Positions 55,231-64,000 of a stretch of DNA of 64,000 nt are shown one piece after another. The notes beneath the pieces are model-generated. The model worked only from the letters and a program-made list of their open reading frames with translations, was not told the origin of the DNA and did not search any database. The stretch spans positions 1,778,001 through 1,842,000 of the forward strand of contig NZ_CP120863.1 of assembly GCF_026191725.2 (NCBI RefSeq). Direction: 5' to 3'. The DNA is from Roseibium porphyridii. Its GTDB lineage: Bacteria > Pseudomonadota > Alphaproteobacteria > Rhizobiales > Stappiaceae. Numbering within the stretch: position 1 is the stretch's first letter; the number at the start of each line of letters is the position of its first letter. A program made the translations under genes and the position numbers.

Positions 55231-55632
55231 ATGCTCCAGAACGTTATCGCCTATTTTGCAACCGCTCTTGTTTTCCTCGGGGTGGATTATGTGTGGTTGT
55301 CGCAAGTGGCGACACGGTTCTATTTTGATCGCATTGGCCATCTCCTGATGGACAAGCCGAACATGGCGGCAGCAGGCGCCTTCTACATTATCTATATTGT
55401 GGGCATTGTTATTTTCGCTGTCGCACCGGCTCTCAAGAGCGAGAGTCTTATGACCGCTATCGTCTATGGTGCATTGTTCGGTTTCTTTACTTACGCAACG
55501 TATGATGTAACCAACTATGCAACCTTGAAAAACTGGCCGGTTATTGTTGCTGTAGTTGATATTTCATGGGGAACGGTTCTGTCTGCTTTCTCTGCTGGTA
55601 TGGGTTACATCCTTACACGGCTTGTGACCTGA
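55231..55632 (+). CDS. DUF2177 family membrane protein
   Basis: A 133-residue protein with four membrane helices. The family blocks are FLGVDYVWLSQVATRFYFDRIGHLL (shown in part: FLGVDYVWL), FFTYATYDVTNYATLKNWP, and VVDISWGTVLSAFSAG. DUF2177 function is unknown. GAGG lies 9 bases before the ATG. It sits between an ABC exporter and a chemoreceptor gene; a shared role is not evident. Confidence 0.9.
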   Translation: MLQNVIAYFATALVFLGVDYVWLSQVATRFYFDRIGHLLMDKPNMAAAGAFYIIYIVGIVIFAVAPALKSESLMTAIVYGALFGFFTYATYDVTNYATLKNWPVIVAVVDISWGTVLSAFSAGMGYILTRLVT

Positions 55633-55789
55633 CTTTTGAAAACAAGCTGCTTACAAGCCTAAGTATTTGCCCGCATCTCCGGTCGTTACTGAATTTTTAC
55701 GTGCATTCCGGTAGTGTCTCTCTCATGAGGTGATTGGACGCGATCCCGCGGTCTTCCATCGCCTGCTGATTTTCAATCGGGGAAGTAGC

Positions 55790-57109
55790 GTGACACTCTC
55801 AATAAAGGGCCGGTTCGTTGCAATGGTCTTCACGGCCGCTGCGATCATGATGGCCGGTACCGCATTTGCGTTCTATGTGTTTCGACAGGCGCTTTTGCAG
55901 GAAATTGGAACAAAGACCGGAGCAGAAAATTTCCTGACCGGTGATGTCGTTTCGAAAATTGATACGCTCATTCTCGACCAGATGGTCACGATCGGACTCG
56001 TAGTCTCACCTGTCGGCCTGGCATTTCTCGGCATCGCTGTGGTGCTTGCGCTCGGAATTGCGCGACCACTCCGCCGTCTTCAAAACGGTCTCGATAAATT
56101 GTCGGAAGGTGAATTGGATATCCGGATCGAAGGTGAACATCGAACGGACGAAATCGGCAAGATCGCCAGATCGGTCACGGGTTTTCGAGCCAATTTGGTT
56201 GAAAAGGCACAGGAGCAGGCACGGCAGGATCAGGCGCATCAGGATGCGATGAGCCAGGAACGCAAAGCACTGATGCAAGATGTTGCCGATGACTTTGAAA
56301 AGTCGGTTATCGGTGTGGTCGCTGGACTGACGAAAGCTGCCGGCAGCGTTGAAGACAATTCTACCCGGCTGAGCGAAGCTGTGAACTCTTCCCTTGTTGC
56401 CGTTGATGAAGTGCATCAGGCAACTTCGGAAGCAGGTGGTTCTGTCGATTGCGTGACCGTGTCTGCTGAACGTCTTTCCGGTTCATTGCTTCGTGTTCGT
56501 GAAGATGTCGATCAGGCGACGGAGATTGCAAGCGCTGCAGTTGAAGAGGCACGAAAGACCGATGAGGTCGTCGGGCGGCTTTCGGAAACAGGCCGTGCAA
56601 TTGGCGAGATCGTTGAACTGATCAGCCAGATTGCAAGTCAGACCAACCTTCTGGCCCTCAACGCCACCATTGAGGCTGCGCGCGCAGGCGAGGCAGGGCG
56701 CGGGTTTGCCGTGGTCGCAAATGAAGTCAAAGCGCTGGCTGAACAAACGACAAAGGCGACAGAAGACATTTCTGCTCAAGTGACGTCTGTACAGGAAGTG
56801 GCTGAACTCTCCGAAGGAGCAATCCGGTCGATTGCAGAAACAATTGGCCGCGTGAGTGAAATTTCGGGAAAAATCCGGGATGCCGTCGAGGAACAATCCG
56901 CGGCAAGTCAGGACATAGGCGAGAATGCTTTGGCGGCTCGAAGCAGCTCAGAACTTGTCACTGCCAACGTCAACACCCTGAGTTCCGTGATGAACACCAG
57001 CCAGAGCGCCACAGAAGAGATGTTGTCGGCAGCTTCCGAACTTGGCAATTATTCCGACAGCCTTCAATCGCAAGTCGGCCAGTTCCTACAAAGCGTCAGG
57101 GCGGTCTGA
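55790..57109 (+). CDS. Methyl-accepting chemotaxis protein
   Basis: A 439-residue chemoreceptor. Two membrane helices (about residues 8-28 and 65-88) enclose only about 35 periplasmic residues, so ligand sensing through a classical domain is unlikely. A HAMP region ([19 protein letters not shown]) follows. The signalling tip is conserved ([20 protein letters not shown], then [18 protein letters not shown]). No C-terminal CheR-binding pentapeptide is seen. GTG 55790 is chosen for GGGGAAG upstream. It would feed the flagellar motor encoded in the 19-30 kb region. Confidence 0.93.
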   Translation: MTLSIKGRFVAMVFTAAAIMMAGTAFAFYVFRQALLQEIGTKTGAENFLTGDVVSKIDTLILDQMVTIGLVVSPVGLAFLGIAVVLALGIARPLRRLQNGLDKLSEGELDIRIEGEHRTDEIGKIARSVTGFRANLVEKAQEQARQDQAHQDAMSQERKALMQDVADDFEKSVIGVVAGLTKAAGSVEDNSTRLSEAVNSSLVAVDEVHQATSEAGGSVDCVTVSAERLSGSLLRVREDVDQATEIASAAVEEARKTDEVVGRLSETGRAIGEIVELISQIASQTNLLALNATIEAARAGEAGRGFAVVANEVKALAEQTTKATEDISAQVTSVQEVAELSEGAIRSIAETIGRVSEISGKIRDAVEEQSAASQDIGENALAARSSSELVTANVNTLSSVMNTSQSATEEMLSAASELGNYSDSLQSQVGQFLQSVRAV

Positions 57110-57240
57110 TTATACTTGTGATCTGTAGAAAAATTCTAGTTAAAAATGACAATATGTAAGTAAATCTGCGTTCTTTTAGAGATTGGTTCAGGATTGATAC
57201 CTTAGACTAACGCGGAGCATGTTTTGAATCGAAGAAGACC

Positions 57241-59124
57241 ATGGCAGAGATCTTGGCGTCGCCGCCAGTGCAGTATCTGATTTTCTGCTTGGGAGCGGTT
57301 GTCGTGTTCCTCGTCGCTTATCGATTGGGAACGCGGAAGACTGCGTCTCCCGAGATGGAGAGCCTGTCTGGTTTCGGAAACGATGCCGCGATCTTGCAGC
57401 TTGTTGTCGAGCATGTCCATGAAGGCCTGGTTATGCAGGACATCTATGGGCGCATCGAGTGGTCAAACCCTGCTTATTCCCGCATCACAGGCTACAGCGC
57501 AGACGAAATTCGAGGACGCCGACCTCAAGAGTTCATTTTGCCCAGCGAAAACCAGCTGCCCTCTGAGGAGATCGCCGACTTCAAATACGATCTGACCCGG
57601 TTTCGTTCAGGTGTCGAAGAGCTGATCATGAACCAGCGCAAGAATGGCGAAACATTCTGGAACCAGCTGACATTCGCTGTTGTTGAAGGGACGACGTCTG
57701 ACCAGACGAAAATCATCCTGATCTGCCGGGATGTGACCACTCAGGTTGAGCATGTCAAGGAACTGGAAGATGCGCGTAACAGGCTGAAATTTCAGGCAGA
57801 ACACGACGATCTAACCGGCGTCGCCAATCGCTCGAAGCTGTCGTCTTATCTGCAGGAACTCGTGCAGGAGAAAAACGGTACGGGCCGAAAACTCGGGATC
57901 ATCCAGTTTGATCTCGACCACTTCAAGGACATCAACGACAACCACGGACACAGCGCTGGTGATGCCGTGTTGCGGCACGCCGCCCAGGTTCTGCAAACCG
58001 CGGTCGGCGACAAGGGACTGGTGGCGAGGATCGGCGGTGACGAATTTATTGCTGTCATACCGGAGCCGAGCGGTGCGGATGAGCTGGACAGTCTTGGCAA
58101 GAAGATCATGAGCGGTCTTGAGCGGCCGATCACCGTGGACCGGCACAAATTGCGCGTGGCCGGCAGCGTTGGACTGGTTCTGGCCGACACTGCCAAGGTC
58201 AGTGCATCGGCACTTATCAACTGGGCCGATATTGCTCTTTATGAAGCCAAGAAAACGGGCCGGGGCCGGGTCGCATGGTATTCGGATGCGGTTGGCGCGA
58301 CGCATCGCCATCGGCGAATGGTTATGGCGCAACTCGACCAGGATCTGGAAAACAGCAACCTGACGCTTTTGATGGAGCCCCAATACTGTTTTCGAGAGAG
58401 CAAAATAGTCGGTTACGAAGTCTATGCGCGCTGGCTTCATCCAAGTGAAGGTCTTGTCGACCCCGTCACGCTGCTATCGGTCCAGGAAGACCAGAAGCGC
58501 ATTGCAAGGATTGAAATGTTCGCCTTGCAACGTGGTCTTGCGGAGATCCGTAACCTTAGGGAAGTTTCAAATTCGCCCTTCACCATGGCGCTGAACCTTT
58601 CTCAGGCAAGCTTGAAGTCACCAGACTTTATTGAAGCGCTTCAAAAGCTGAGCAGCGACTATGGCATCCCACTCGAAGCGCTGATCGTGGAATTCGATGA
58701 GAAGATCATCCGTTTTGACGAGAAAGACGGGCTCCTTGACGCGATCGAAGCGTTGAAAGGGATTGGTTGCAAAGTCGCTATTGATCGATTTGGCGGCGGG
58801 CATGGCGGCGCCGGTCAGCTGTTGCATGTTGCGGCCAATGTGATGAAAGTCTGCCCAGACCTCGTTGCTGGTTTGGAAGCCAACTGCGAGCGGCATCAGC
58901 TTGTCCAGTCCGTGCTTCGGCTAGCAGATCAATTCGGACTGGAAACGGTTGCTGTCGGTGTGGATACGTCACGGCAGGTCGATGTCCTGAGAGCACTTGG
59001 GTGCAAGCAGATCCAGGGCAGCGCAGTTTCAGCACCTGTTTCTCCGAGGGAAGCGGAATTGCATGTGATGTCTTTCGAGCTGGAAGAGAACAATCCTCCT
59101 GATTTGGCTATTGCCAAAGGGTGA
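57241..59124 (+). CDS. PAS-GGDEF protein with degenerate EAL domain
   Basis: A 627-residue protein: one N-terminal membrane helix (about 9-28), a PAS domain (50-170: GRIEWSNPAYSRITGYSADE), a GGDEF domain (185-345) with intact ARIGGDEFIAV, and an EAL-like domain (365-610). The GGDEF half should make cyclic-di-GMP; the RxxD inhibitory site is absent. The EAL half has lost catalytic residues: EVY for EAL, DRFGGG for DDFGTG, and VAVGVDT for VAEGVET, so it probably binds or senses rather than cleaves. Preceded by an AT-rich stretch at 57110-57240. Confidence 0.93.
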   Translation: MAEILASPPVQYLIFCLGAVVVFLVAYRLGTRKTASPEMESLSGFGNDAAILQLVVEHVHEGLVMQDIYGRIEWSNPAYSRITGYSADEIRGRRPQEFILPSENQLPSEEIADFKYDLTRFRSGVEELIMNQRKNGETFWNQLTFAVVEGTTSDQTKIILICRDVTTQVEHVKELEDARNRLKFQAEHDDLTGVANRSKLSSYLQELVQEKNGTGRKLGIIQFDLDHFKDINDNHGHSAGDAVLRHAAQVLQTAVGDKGLVARIGGDEFIAVIPEPSGADELDSLGKKIMSGLERPITVDRHKLRVAGSVGLVLADTAKVSASALINWADIALYEAKKTGRGRVAWYSDAVGATHRHRRMVMAQLDQDLENSNLTLLMEPQYCFRESKIVGYEVYARWLHPSEGLVDPVTLLSVQEDQKRIARIEMFALQRGLAEIRNLREVSNSPFTMALNLSQASLKSPDFIEALQKLSSDYGIPLEALIVEFDEKIIRFDEKDGLLDAIEALKGIGCKVAIDRFGGGHGGAGQLLHVAANVMKVCPDLVAGLEANCERHQLVQSVLRLADQFGLETVAVGVDTSRQVDVLRALGCKQIQGSAVSAPVSPREAELHVMSFELEENNPPDLAIAKG

Positions 59125-59535
59125 TCCGTTGCTCTCGCAGCGCTTCGGCGAGGGGGCTGTTGGGTCTGTGTCTCATCCGCAACAGTTACATTGCTCATGC
59201 ACGGAAGTGGCGAATTTGTCCTTCCCAAGTGATGCGAAAGCGGGTACCTAATTTTCCAGTCAGCTCCTAGAAGTTGATTCATTTCCAAGTCACAAGTGGC
59301 TTCCCCGCCACGCAACCAGGAGGGCCTACATGATAGATCGTTGCATGATCCACCCATTTGTCGCCCTTGAGGGTTGCCCAGGGATTACTGTCCGCCTTCG
59401 TTAGCGACGCGCTCAGTCCTCGTTCATAATCCTAAGATCTGCGGTGACCGGCACAAGCCGCTCATATGTGGCTGCATACCGTTTCGTTGTATGTCCGCCG
59501 TCACCAGTGACACATCCCATTTCGGAGACGATCCG
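59125..59535. other. Intergenic region before the second exporter unit
   Basis: 411 bases without a supported gene except a 24-codon frame at 59330-59404 described separately. I tested it for SRP RNA, tmRNA and tRNA features by eye and saw none. Confidence 0.4.
59330..59404 (+). CDS. Candidate 24-residue leader peptide
   Basis: An ATG at 59330 follows a perfect AGGAGG by 5 bases and opens 24 codons to a TAG: MIDRCMIHPFVALEG then CPGITVRLR. It lies 131 bases before the membrane protein at 59536. The strong ribosome site is the only positive evidence; it may be a leader or chance. Confidence 0.25.
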   Translation: MIDRCMIHPFVALEGCPGITVRLR

Positions 59536-59964
59536 ATGTCAGTCCAATTCACACCGGACCTGGCCGCATTGGCGGGCCGTCCGGACTTCGAGGTGACCCC
59601 TCCCGAAGAGCCGGATCCCGGTATTTTTGTGCGTTTGAAAAGGACAGTTGCCTCCGCAGCTCTTTTTCTGGGCACTACATTTGCAGTCGCCGGGCTGTTT
59701 TTCATTCCGGTGCTCTTTTTCAACCTAAGCCGGATCGAGGCTTTGGAAATCGCAGGCCAGCAACTCACCGCGACCGCGTTCCTGGGTCAGCTGGGTGCGC
59801 TGTTCTGGGGCACTTTTGTCCTGGCTCTGGCCTTCACAAGTTTCGTTGCCAGCATGCTCATATTTGCATCTGGCCGATTGATACGCCCGTATTCGAAACC
59901 CGTGGGACAGGAAGATGCCATGGCGCATTTGACTGTGTTACGGTTGAGCGGGTCTGAGAGGTAA
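59536..59964 (+). CDS. Small membrane protein preceding ABC exporter copy 2
   Basis: A 142-residue protein I do not recognise. A soluble N-terminal part of about 35 residues (FEVTPPEEPDPGIFVRLKR) is followed by two long hydrophobic stretches (SAALFLGTTFAVAGLFFIPVLFF in part, and FLGQLGALFWGTFVLALAF through to ASMLIFA) and a short tail. GGAG lies about 11 bases before ATG 59536. It ends 2 bases before the exporter gene, so the two are translationally linked and probably work together. Confidence 0.75.
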   Translation: MSVQFTPDLAALAGRPDFEVTPPEEPDPGIFVRLKRTVASAALFLGTTFAVAGLFFIPVLFFNLSRIEALEIAGQQLTATAFLGQLGALFWGTFVLALAFTSFVASMLIFASGRLIRPYSKPVGQEDAMAHLTVLRLSGSER

Positions 59965-59966
59965 TC

Positions 59967-61805
59967 ATGTTTGATCGGTTCGAAAAGCTCATTGATCCGT
60001 TCGAAAACACAGAACTCGACGTTCCTCCCAAGGGTTTTTGGGCCTTCTGTTGGTACTACACCAAACCAGTCTGGCCCATTTTGCTCACTGCCTCTGTCCT
60101 GGGGGCGATTATCGCAGTGCTGGAGGTTCTGATCTTCACGTTTCTGGGCGAGCTGGTCACCTGGCTCAGCACCGAGAACGCAGAGACCTTCTTTGAAGAC
60201 AATTGGCGACAATTGCTCTGGATGGGGCTGGTTGTGCTGGTACTGTTGCCGGGCGTTGCTGCCATCTGGGAGATGTTGTTCCACCAGGGCCTGATGGGAA
60301 CCTATCCCATGTCGGTGCGTTGGCGGGTGCATCGATATCTGCTGCGTCAGAGCATTTCGTTCTATCAAAACGATTTTGCGGGACGGATCGCCAACAAACT
60401 GATGCAGACAGCGCTTGCCGTGAGAGAGGTTGTCACGCGGATCGCAGACATTCTGGTCTATGTGATTGTCTACTTCGTTGCAGCACTGTTCGTCGTGGCT
60501 GAGGCCAGTCCTTATTTCGCCATTCCATTCATGGCCTGGCTGGGCTGTTATCTGGTGACGATGCGGATCTTCATTCCGAGACTCAAAAACGTTTCCAGGG
60601 AACAGGCAGACGCGCGGTCAGTCATGACGGGACACGTGGTGGATGCATACACCAACATCTCGACCGTGAAGCTGTTTTCACACGCTGCGAGAGAAGAGGA
60701 CTATGCAAAGACTTCGATGATGACCTTCCTCAAAACCGTATTCTTGCAAATGCGGTTGGTTACGGGAATGAACATCACGCTGACGACATTGAACATGATG
60801 CTCCTGTTCGCAGTTGCCGCGATGTCGATCAGTCTCTGGCAGGCGGGCTCTGTTTCCACGGGCGAGATTGCTGTTGCGGTTGCACTGGTTCTGAGGTTTC
60901 AGGGCATGTCGCAATGGATTCTCTGGGAAGTGTCAGGCCTCTTTGAGAACATCGGGACGGTTCAGGATGGCATCAATACGATCTCGCGTGAGCGCGATGT
61001 TGTGGATGTGCCTGAGGCGACTGCACTTGAAGTGCCTGCAGGCGAAATCCGTTTTGACGGGATCGGCTTCCACTATGGCAAAGCGTCCGGTGTGATCGAG
61101 GACCTCACCTTGAACATTCAGCCCGGTGAAAAGATCGGCCTGATCGGCCGTTCAGGTGCGGGTAAATCGACCTTGGTCAATCTGCTGCTGCGCTTTTACG
61201 ATCTGGAGCGCGGCAAGATTCTGATCGACGGGCAGGATATTGCTGGTGTTCGACAGGATGACATTCGCGCAAATGTCGGGGTGGTGACGCAGGACACATC
61301 ACTGCTTCATCGTTCGATCTTCGAGAACGTCGCCTACGGCAAGCCGGATGTCAGCCGCGAAGAGGTCGAAGCAGCGCTCAGCAAGGCCCATGCACTTGAG
61401 TTCGTTGGTGGTCTGACTGACCTCAACGACAGGGCTGGACTGGATGCTCATGTCGGTGAACGCGGCGTCAAGCTTTCGGGCGGACAAAGGCAGCGGATTG
61501 CGATTGCACGGGTGCTCTTGAAGGATGCGCCGATCCTTGTGCTCGATGAGGCGACTTCCGCACTTGATTCCGAAGTGGAAATCGCCATCCAGGAAAGCCT
61601 GTTTGAGTTGATGAAAGGCAAGACTGTGATCGCGATCGCCCACCGGCTTTCGACCATCGCGGCGATGGACCGGCTGATTGTCATGGACAACGGCCGAATC
61701 ATCGAGGAAGGCTCACATCAGGAATTGCTTGACCGGAATGGCCTTTATGCCCAGCTCTGGCAACATCAATCAGGTGGCTTCCTGGCTCCTGTTCAGGCAG
61801 CCTAG
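59967..61805 (+). CDS. ABC exporter, fused permease and ATPase (copy 2)
   Basis: A 612-residue MsbA/MdlB-type half-transporter, paralogous to the one at 53281. Six membrane helices are in about residues 20-310, and the ATPase is complete: GRSGAGKSTL, LSGGQRQRIAIAR, ILVLDEATSALD, IAIAHRLSTI. The ATPase halves of the two copies are nearly the same over the last 130 residues, while the membrane halves differ. They could be a heterodimer or two separate exporters. Co-transcribed with the membrane protein at 59536; petA follows 297 bases later. Confidence 0.93.
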   Translation: MFDRFEKLIDPFENTELDVPPKGFWAFCWYYTKPVWPILLTASVLGAIIAVLEVLIFTFLGELVTWLSTENAETFFEDNWRQLLWMGLVVLVLLPGVAAIWEMLFHQGLMGTYPMSVRWRVHRYLLRQSISFYQNDFAGRIANKLMQTALAVREVVTRIADILVYVIVYFVAALFVVAEASPYFAIPFMAWLGCYLVTMRIFIPRLKNVSREQADARSVMTGHVVDAYTNISTVKLFSHAAREEDYAKTSMMTFLKTVFLQMRLVTGMNITLTTLNMMLLFAVAAMSISLWQAGSVSTGEIAVAVALVLRFQGMSQWILWEVSGLFENIGTVQDGINTISRERDVVDVPEATALEVPAGEIRFDGIGFHYGKASGVIEDLTLNIQPGEKIGLIGRSGAGKSTLVNLLLRFYDLERGKILIDGQDIAGVRQDDIRANVGVVTQDTSLLHRSIFENVAYGKPDVSREEVEAALSKAHALEFVGGLTDLNDRAGLDAHVGERGVKLSGGQRQRIAIARVLLKDAPILVLDEATSALDSEVEIAIQESLFELMKGKTVIAIAHRLSTIAAMDRLIVMDNGRIIEEGSHQELLDRNGLYAQLWQHQSGGFLAPVQAA

Positions 61806-62102
61806 TGGACCCATAACAAAATGCAGGGCCGGGAAATCCATTTCCGGTCTTGCACTCCGTGCCAAAATAGGGTCTGAACAAACGCGGCAGCGGTTTTGCC
61901 TGCGACATATGCGTTCTAGGGCGTTTGTTGAACTGGACAAGCGTTTCGAAGGGTGCAAAAAGACAAACCGCTTGACCGGTGCGCGTTTGAGGGTGCCCGG
62001 TCTCCGTAGAGCCCGGCATGGTTCCGAGGTCCTTCTGGGGCAGAAGGGTTTGGGCCGTGCGTGGGCTTTCGGTACAGGTTGAACATAAAAGAGGACGCGA
62101 CC

Positions 62103-62666
62103 TTGGCACACAACACGGATGCGGAAGAACCGAACCGCCGTGACTTTCTCTACATCGCGACCGGGGCAATGGGCGTTGTAGGCGCCGGCGCGTTGGTATG
62201 GCCGTTCATAGATCAGATGAACCCGGATGCTTCCGCTTTGGCATTGGCATCTATTGAAGTTGATGTGTCTGCCGTCGAAGAGGGGCAGTCAATCACGGTT
62301 AAGTGGCGTGGTAAGCCGGTATTCATCCGCAACCGCACCGAAACGGAAGTGGACGAAGCCAAGTCCGTGCCGATCGCGGATTTGCCGGACCAATTGGCGC
62401 GTAACGCCAATCTGCCGGCTGACGCGGATGCGTCCGATCCGAACCGTGGTGTTGAGGGCAAGGAAAACTGGCTGGTGCAGATCGGTATCTGTACACACCT
62501 TGGCTGCGTTCCGATTGGTGACGCAGGTGAGTTTGGCGGTTGGTTCTGCCCATGCCATGGCTCCCACTATGACACTGCCGGCCGTATCCGTAAGGGCCCG
62601 GCTCCCGAGAATTTGCTGATTCCGCCGCTCGAGTTCGTTGGCGACTCGACGATCAAGATCGGCTAA
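62103..62666 (+). CDS. petA: Ubiquinol-cytochrome c reductase iron-sulfur (Rieske) subunit
   Basis: A 187-residue Rieske protein of the bc1 complex. An N-terminal twin-arginine type anchor is seen ([21 protein letters not shown]), and the [2Fe-2S] ligands are in CTHLGC (about residue 130) and CPCHGSHYD (about 150). It carries electrons from ubiquinol to cytochrome c1. The TTG at 62103 is chosen because GAGGA lies 9 bases upstream and the RRDF motif falls correctly. petB follows after 25 bases. Confidence 0.95.
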   Translation: MAHNTDAEEPNRRDFLYIATGAMGVVGAGALVWPFIDQMNPDASALALASIEVDVSAVEEGQSITVKWRGKPVFIRNRTETEVDEAKSVPIADLPDQLARNANLPADADASDPNRGVEGKENWLVQIGICTHLGCVPIGDAGEFGGWFCPCHGSHYDTAGRIRKGPAPENLLIPPLEFVGDSTIKIG

Positions 62667-62691
62667 CGGCAGACATTTTTAGGAGACAGCC

Positions 62692-63957
62692 ATGGCTGGA
62701 CATTCAAACTATGTACCGCAAAGCGCTGCGGCTAAGTGGCTTGAAAGCCGCTTGCCGGTTATTTCGCTTATGCGCGGTTCCTTTGTAGATTTCCCGACCC
62801 CGAAGAACCTGAACTACTGGTGGACCTTCGGCGGTATCCTGTTTTTCGTGCTGATTGCGCAGATCCTGACCGGTATCGTTCTGGTGATGCATTATACGCC
62901 CAGCACCGGTGCAGCGTTCGACAGCGTCGAGCACATCATGCGTGATGTGAATTTCGGCTGGATGCTACGCTATCTGCACTCAAACGGCGCTTCGATGTTC
63001 TTCATCGCCGTTTACATTCACATTTTCCGCGGTCTCTACTACGGTTCCTACAAGGCACCGCGCGAGATTTCTTGGATCCTTGGCGTGATCATCTTCCTGA
63101 TCATGATGGGCACAGCCTTCATGGGCTACGTCCTGCCATGGGGCCAGATGTCCTTCTGGGGTGCAACGGTTATCACCAACCTGTTCTCGGCGATCCCGTT
63201 GGTCGGCGAAGCTATCGTGACTTGGCTTTGGGGCGGCTTTGCGGTCGACAATCCGACGCTGAACCGGTTCTTCTCGCTGCACTATCTGCTGCCGTTCATG
63301 ATTTTCGGCGTGGTGATCCTGCACGTATGGGCCTTCCACACGACAGGCAACAACAACCCGACCGGTGTTCAGCCGAAGACCAAACAGGACACGCTTCCGT
63401 TCCATCCGTACTACACGATGAAGGACCTGTTCGCGATTGTCGTGTTCATGATCTTCTTCTCATGGTTCGCATTCTACCTGCCGAACTATCTGGGTCACGC
63501 CGACAACTATATCGAGGCCAACCCGCTGGTTACGCCTGCGCACATCGTTCCTGAATGGTACTTCCTGCCGTTCTACGCGATCCTGCGTGCCGTTCCGGAC
63601 AAGCTTGGTGGTGTTGTGTTGATGTTCGGTGCGATTGCAGTTCTGTTCATCCTGCCGTGGCTGGATACTTCAAAGGTGCGTTCCGGCGCTTACCGTCCGC
63701 TGTTCAAACAGTTCTTCTGGATCTTTGCAGCGGTCTGTGTGGCTCTTGGCTATCTGGGCGCAATGCCCGCTGAAGGCATCTACGTGACGCTTTCGCGCAT
63801 CTTCACCGCCTACTACTTCGCGCACTTCCTGGTCATCTTGCCGATGCTCGGTTTCCTTGAAAAACCGAAGCCGCTTCCGGCATCGATTTCGGAATCGGTG
63901 TTGAAGGGTGGATCAGGCAAACCGGCTGCTGCAGCTGCAGCTCCGGAAACGAAGTAA
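62692..63957 (+). CDS. petB: Cytochrome b subunit of the bc1 complex
   Basis: A 421-residue cytochrome b with eight membrane helices. Haem-ligand histidines lie in [20 protein letters not shown] (part) and in [15 protein letters not shown], the Qo-site PEWY is present ([13 protein letters not shown]), and [16 protein letters not shown] marks the cd1 helix. It oxidises ubiquinol and reduces quinone in the Q cycle. The C-terminal tail is Ala/Gly-rich. AGGAGACAGCC lies before ATG 62692. petC begins 30 bases later. Confidence 0.98.
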   Translation: MAGHSNYVPQSAAAKWLESRLPVISLMRGSFVDFPTPKNLNYWWTFGGILFFVLIAQILTGIVLVMHYTPSTGAAFDSVEHIMRDVNFGWMLRYLHSNGASMFFIAVYIHIFRGLYYGSYKAPREISWILGVIIFLIMMGTAFMGYVLPWGQMSFWGATVITNLFSAIPLVGEAIVTWLWGGFAVDNPTLNRFFSLHYLLPFMIFGVVILHVWAFHTTGNNNPTGVQPKTKQDTLPFHPYYTMKDLFAIVVFMIFFSWFAFYLPNYLGHADNYIEANPLVTPAHIVPEWYFLPFYAILRAVPDKLGGVVLMFGAIAVLFILPWLDTSKVRSGAYRPLFKQFFWIFAAVCVALGYLGAMPAEGIYVTLSRIFTAYYFAHFLVILPMLGFLEKPKPLPASISESVLKGGSGKPAAAAAAPETK

Positions 63958-63987
63958 CGCGAACCGGATCAGGAGTTATTTGAGACA

Positions 63988-64000
63988 ATGAGCACCATGA
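63988..64000 (+). CDS. petC: Start of petC (cytochrome c1), cut by the window edge
   Basis: After petB an AGGAG at 63971-63975 is followed by ATG AGC ACC ATG at 63988. Only four codons are visible; the call rests on the conserved petA-petB-petC order. Confidence 0.6.

Overview
The window looks like a chromosomal segment of a marine-type alphaproteobacterium of the order Hyphomicrobiales (Rhizobiales), most likely the Stappiaceae (Roseibium/Labrenzia type). The basis is gene content and order: a sciP gene (CtrA inhibitor) next to a fliF-fliG-fliH-fliN-flbD-flhA operon, CtrA-like boxes (TTAA-N7-TTAAC), a DUF1285/CoA-pyrophosphatase/DUF6111/CCA-transferase cluster, and hemF-trmL-ABC exporter(s)-petABC. 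The genus is inference; no rRNA gene is present.

Region 1 (1-17 kb) is accessory in character. A truncated LysR regulator at the left edge diverges from an enoyl-CoA hydratase-family gene. It is followed by a secreted esterase, an AlkB-like dioxygenase and a small unknown gene. A second, clearly paralogous LysR gene (3615-4535) diverges from a three-gene oxidoreductase cassette (CmcJ/NvfI-family enzyme, luciferase-like flavin monooxygenase, short-chain dehydrogenase). Next is a 1304-codon RTX protein with a beta-helix and a G8 domain whose two halves lie at opposite ends of the protein. Then come a third LysR gene diverging from a DUF4437 cupin gene, a membrane-anchored adenylate cyclase and a YdjM-type membrane hydrolase. 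An elongator-type tRNA with a CAU anticodon and mnmA close the region.

Region 2 (18.9-29.9 kb) is flagellar: fliK, flgD, sciP, then fliF-G-H-N-flbD-flhA. A perfect CtrA box sits upstream of fliF. SciP restrains CtrA, and FlbD is the sigma-54 activator/repressor of late flagellar genes, so the segment joins flagellar structure to cell-cycle control.

Region 3 (30-47 kb) is mixed: a secreted TIM-barrel-like protein beside a two-component system, a small CtrA-box-linked protein, acetyltransferases, mtnA, a metallophosphoesterase, a 39-residue small protein, a Nudix hydrolase, a glutathionyl-hydroquinone reductase, and a four-gene MoxR-DUF58-DUF4159-VWA-like operon.

Region 4 (47-64 kb) is core: DUF1285, CoA-pyrophosphatase, DUF6111 and CCA transferase; an HD-GYP protein; hemF and trmL; two paralogous ABC exporters flanking a DUF2177 protein, a chemoreceptor and a diguanylate cyclase with a degenerate EAL domain; finally petA and petB, and the first codons of petC at the right edge. 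No insertion sequence, prophage or CRISPR array was seen.
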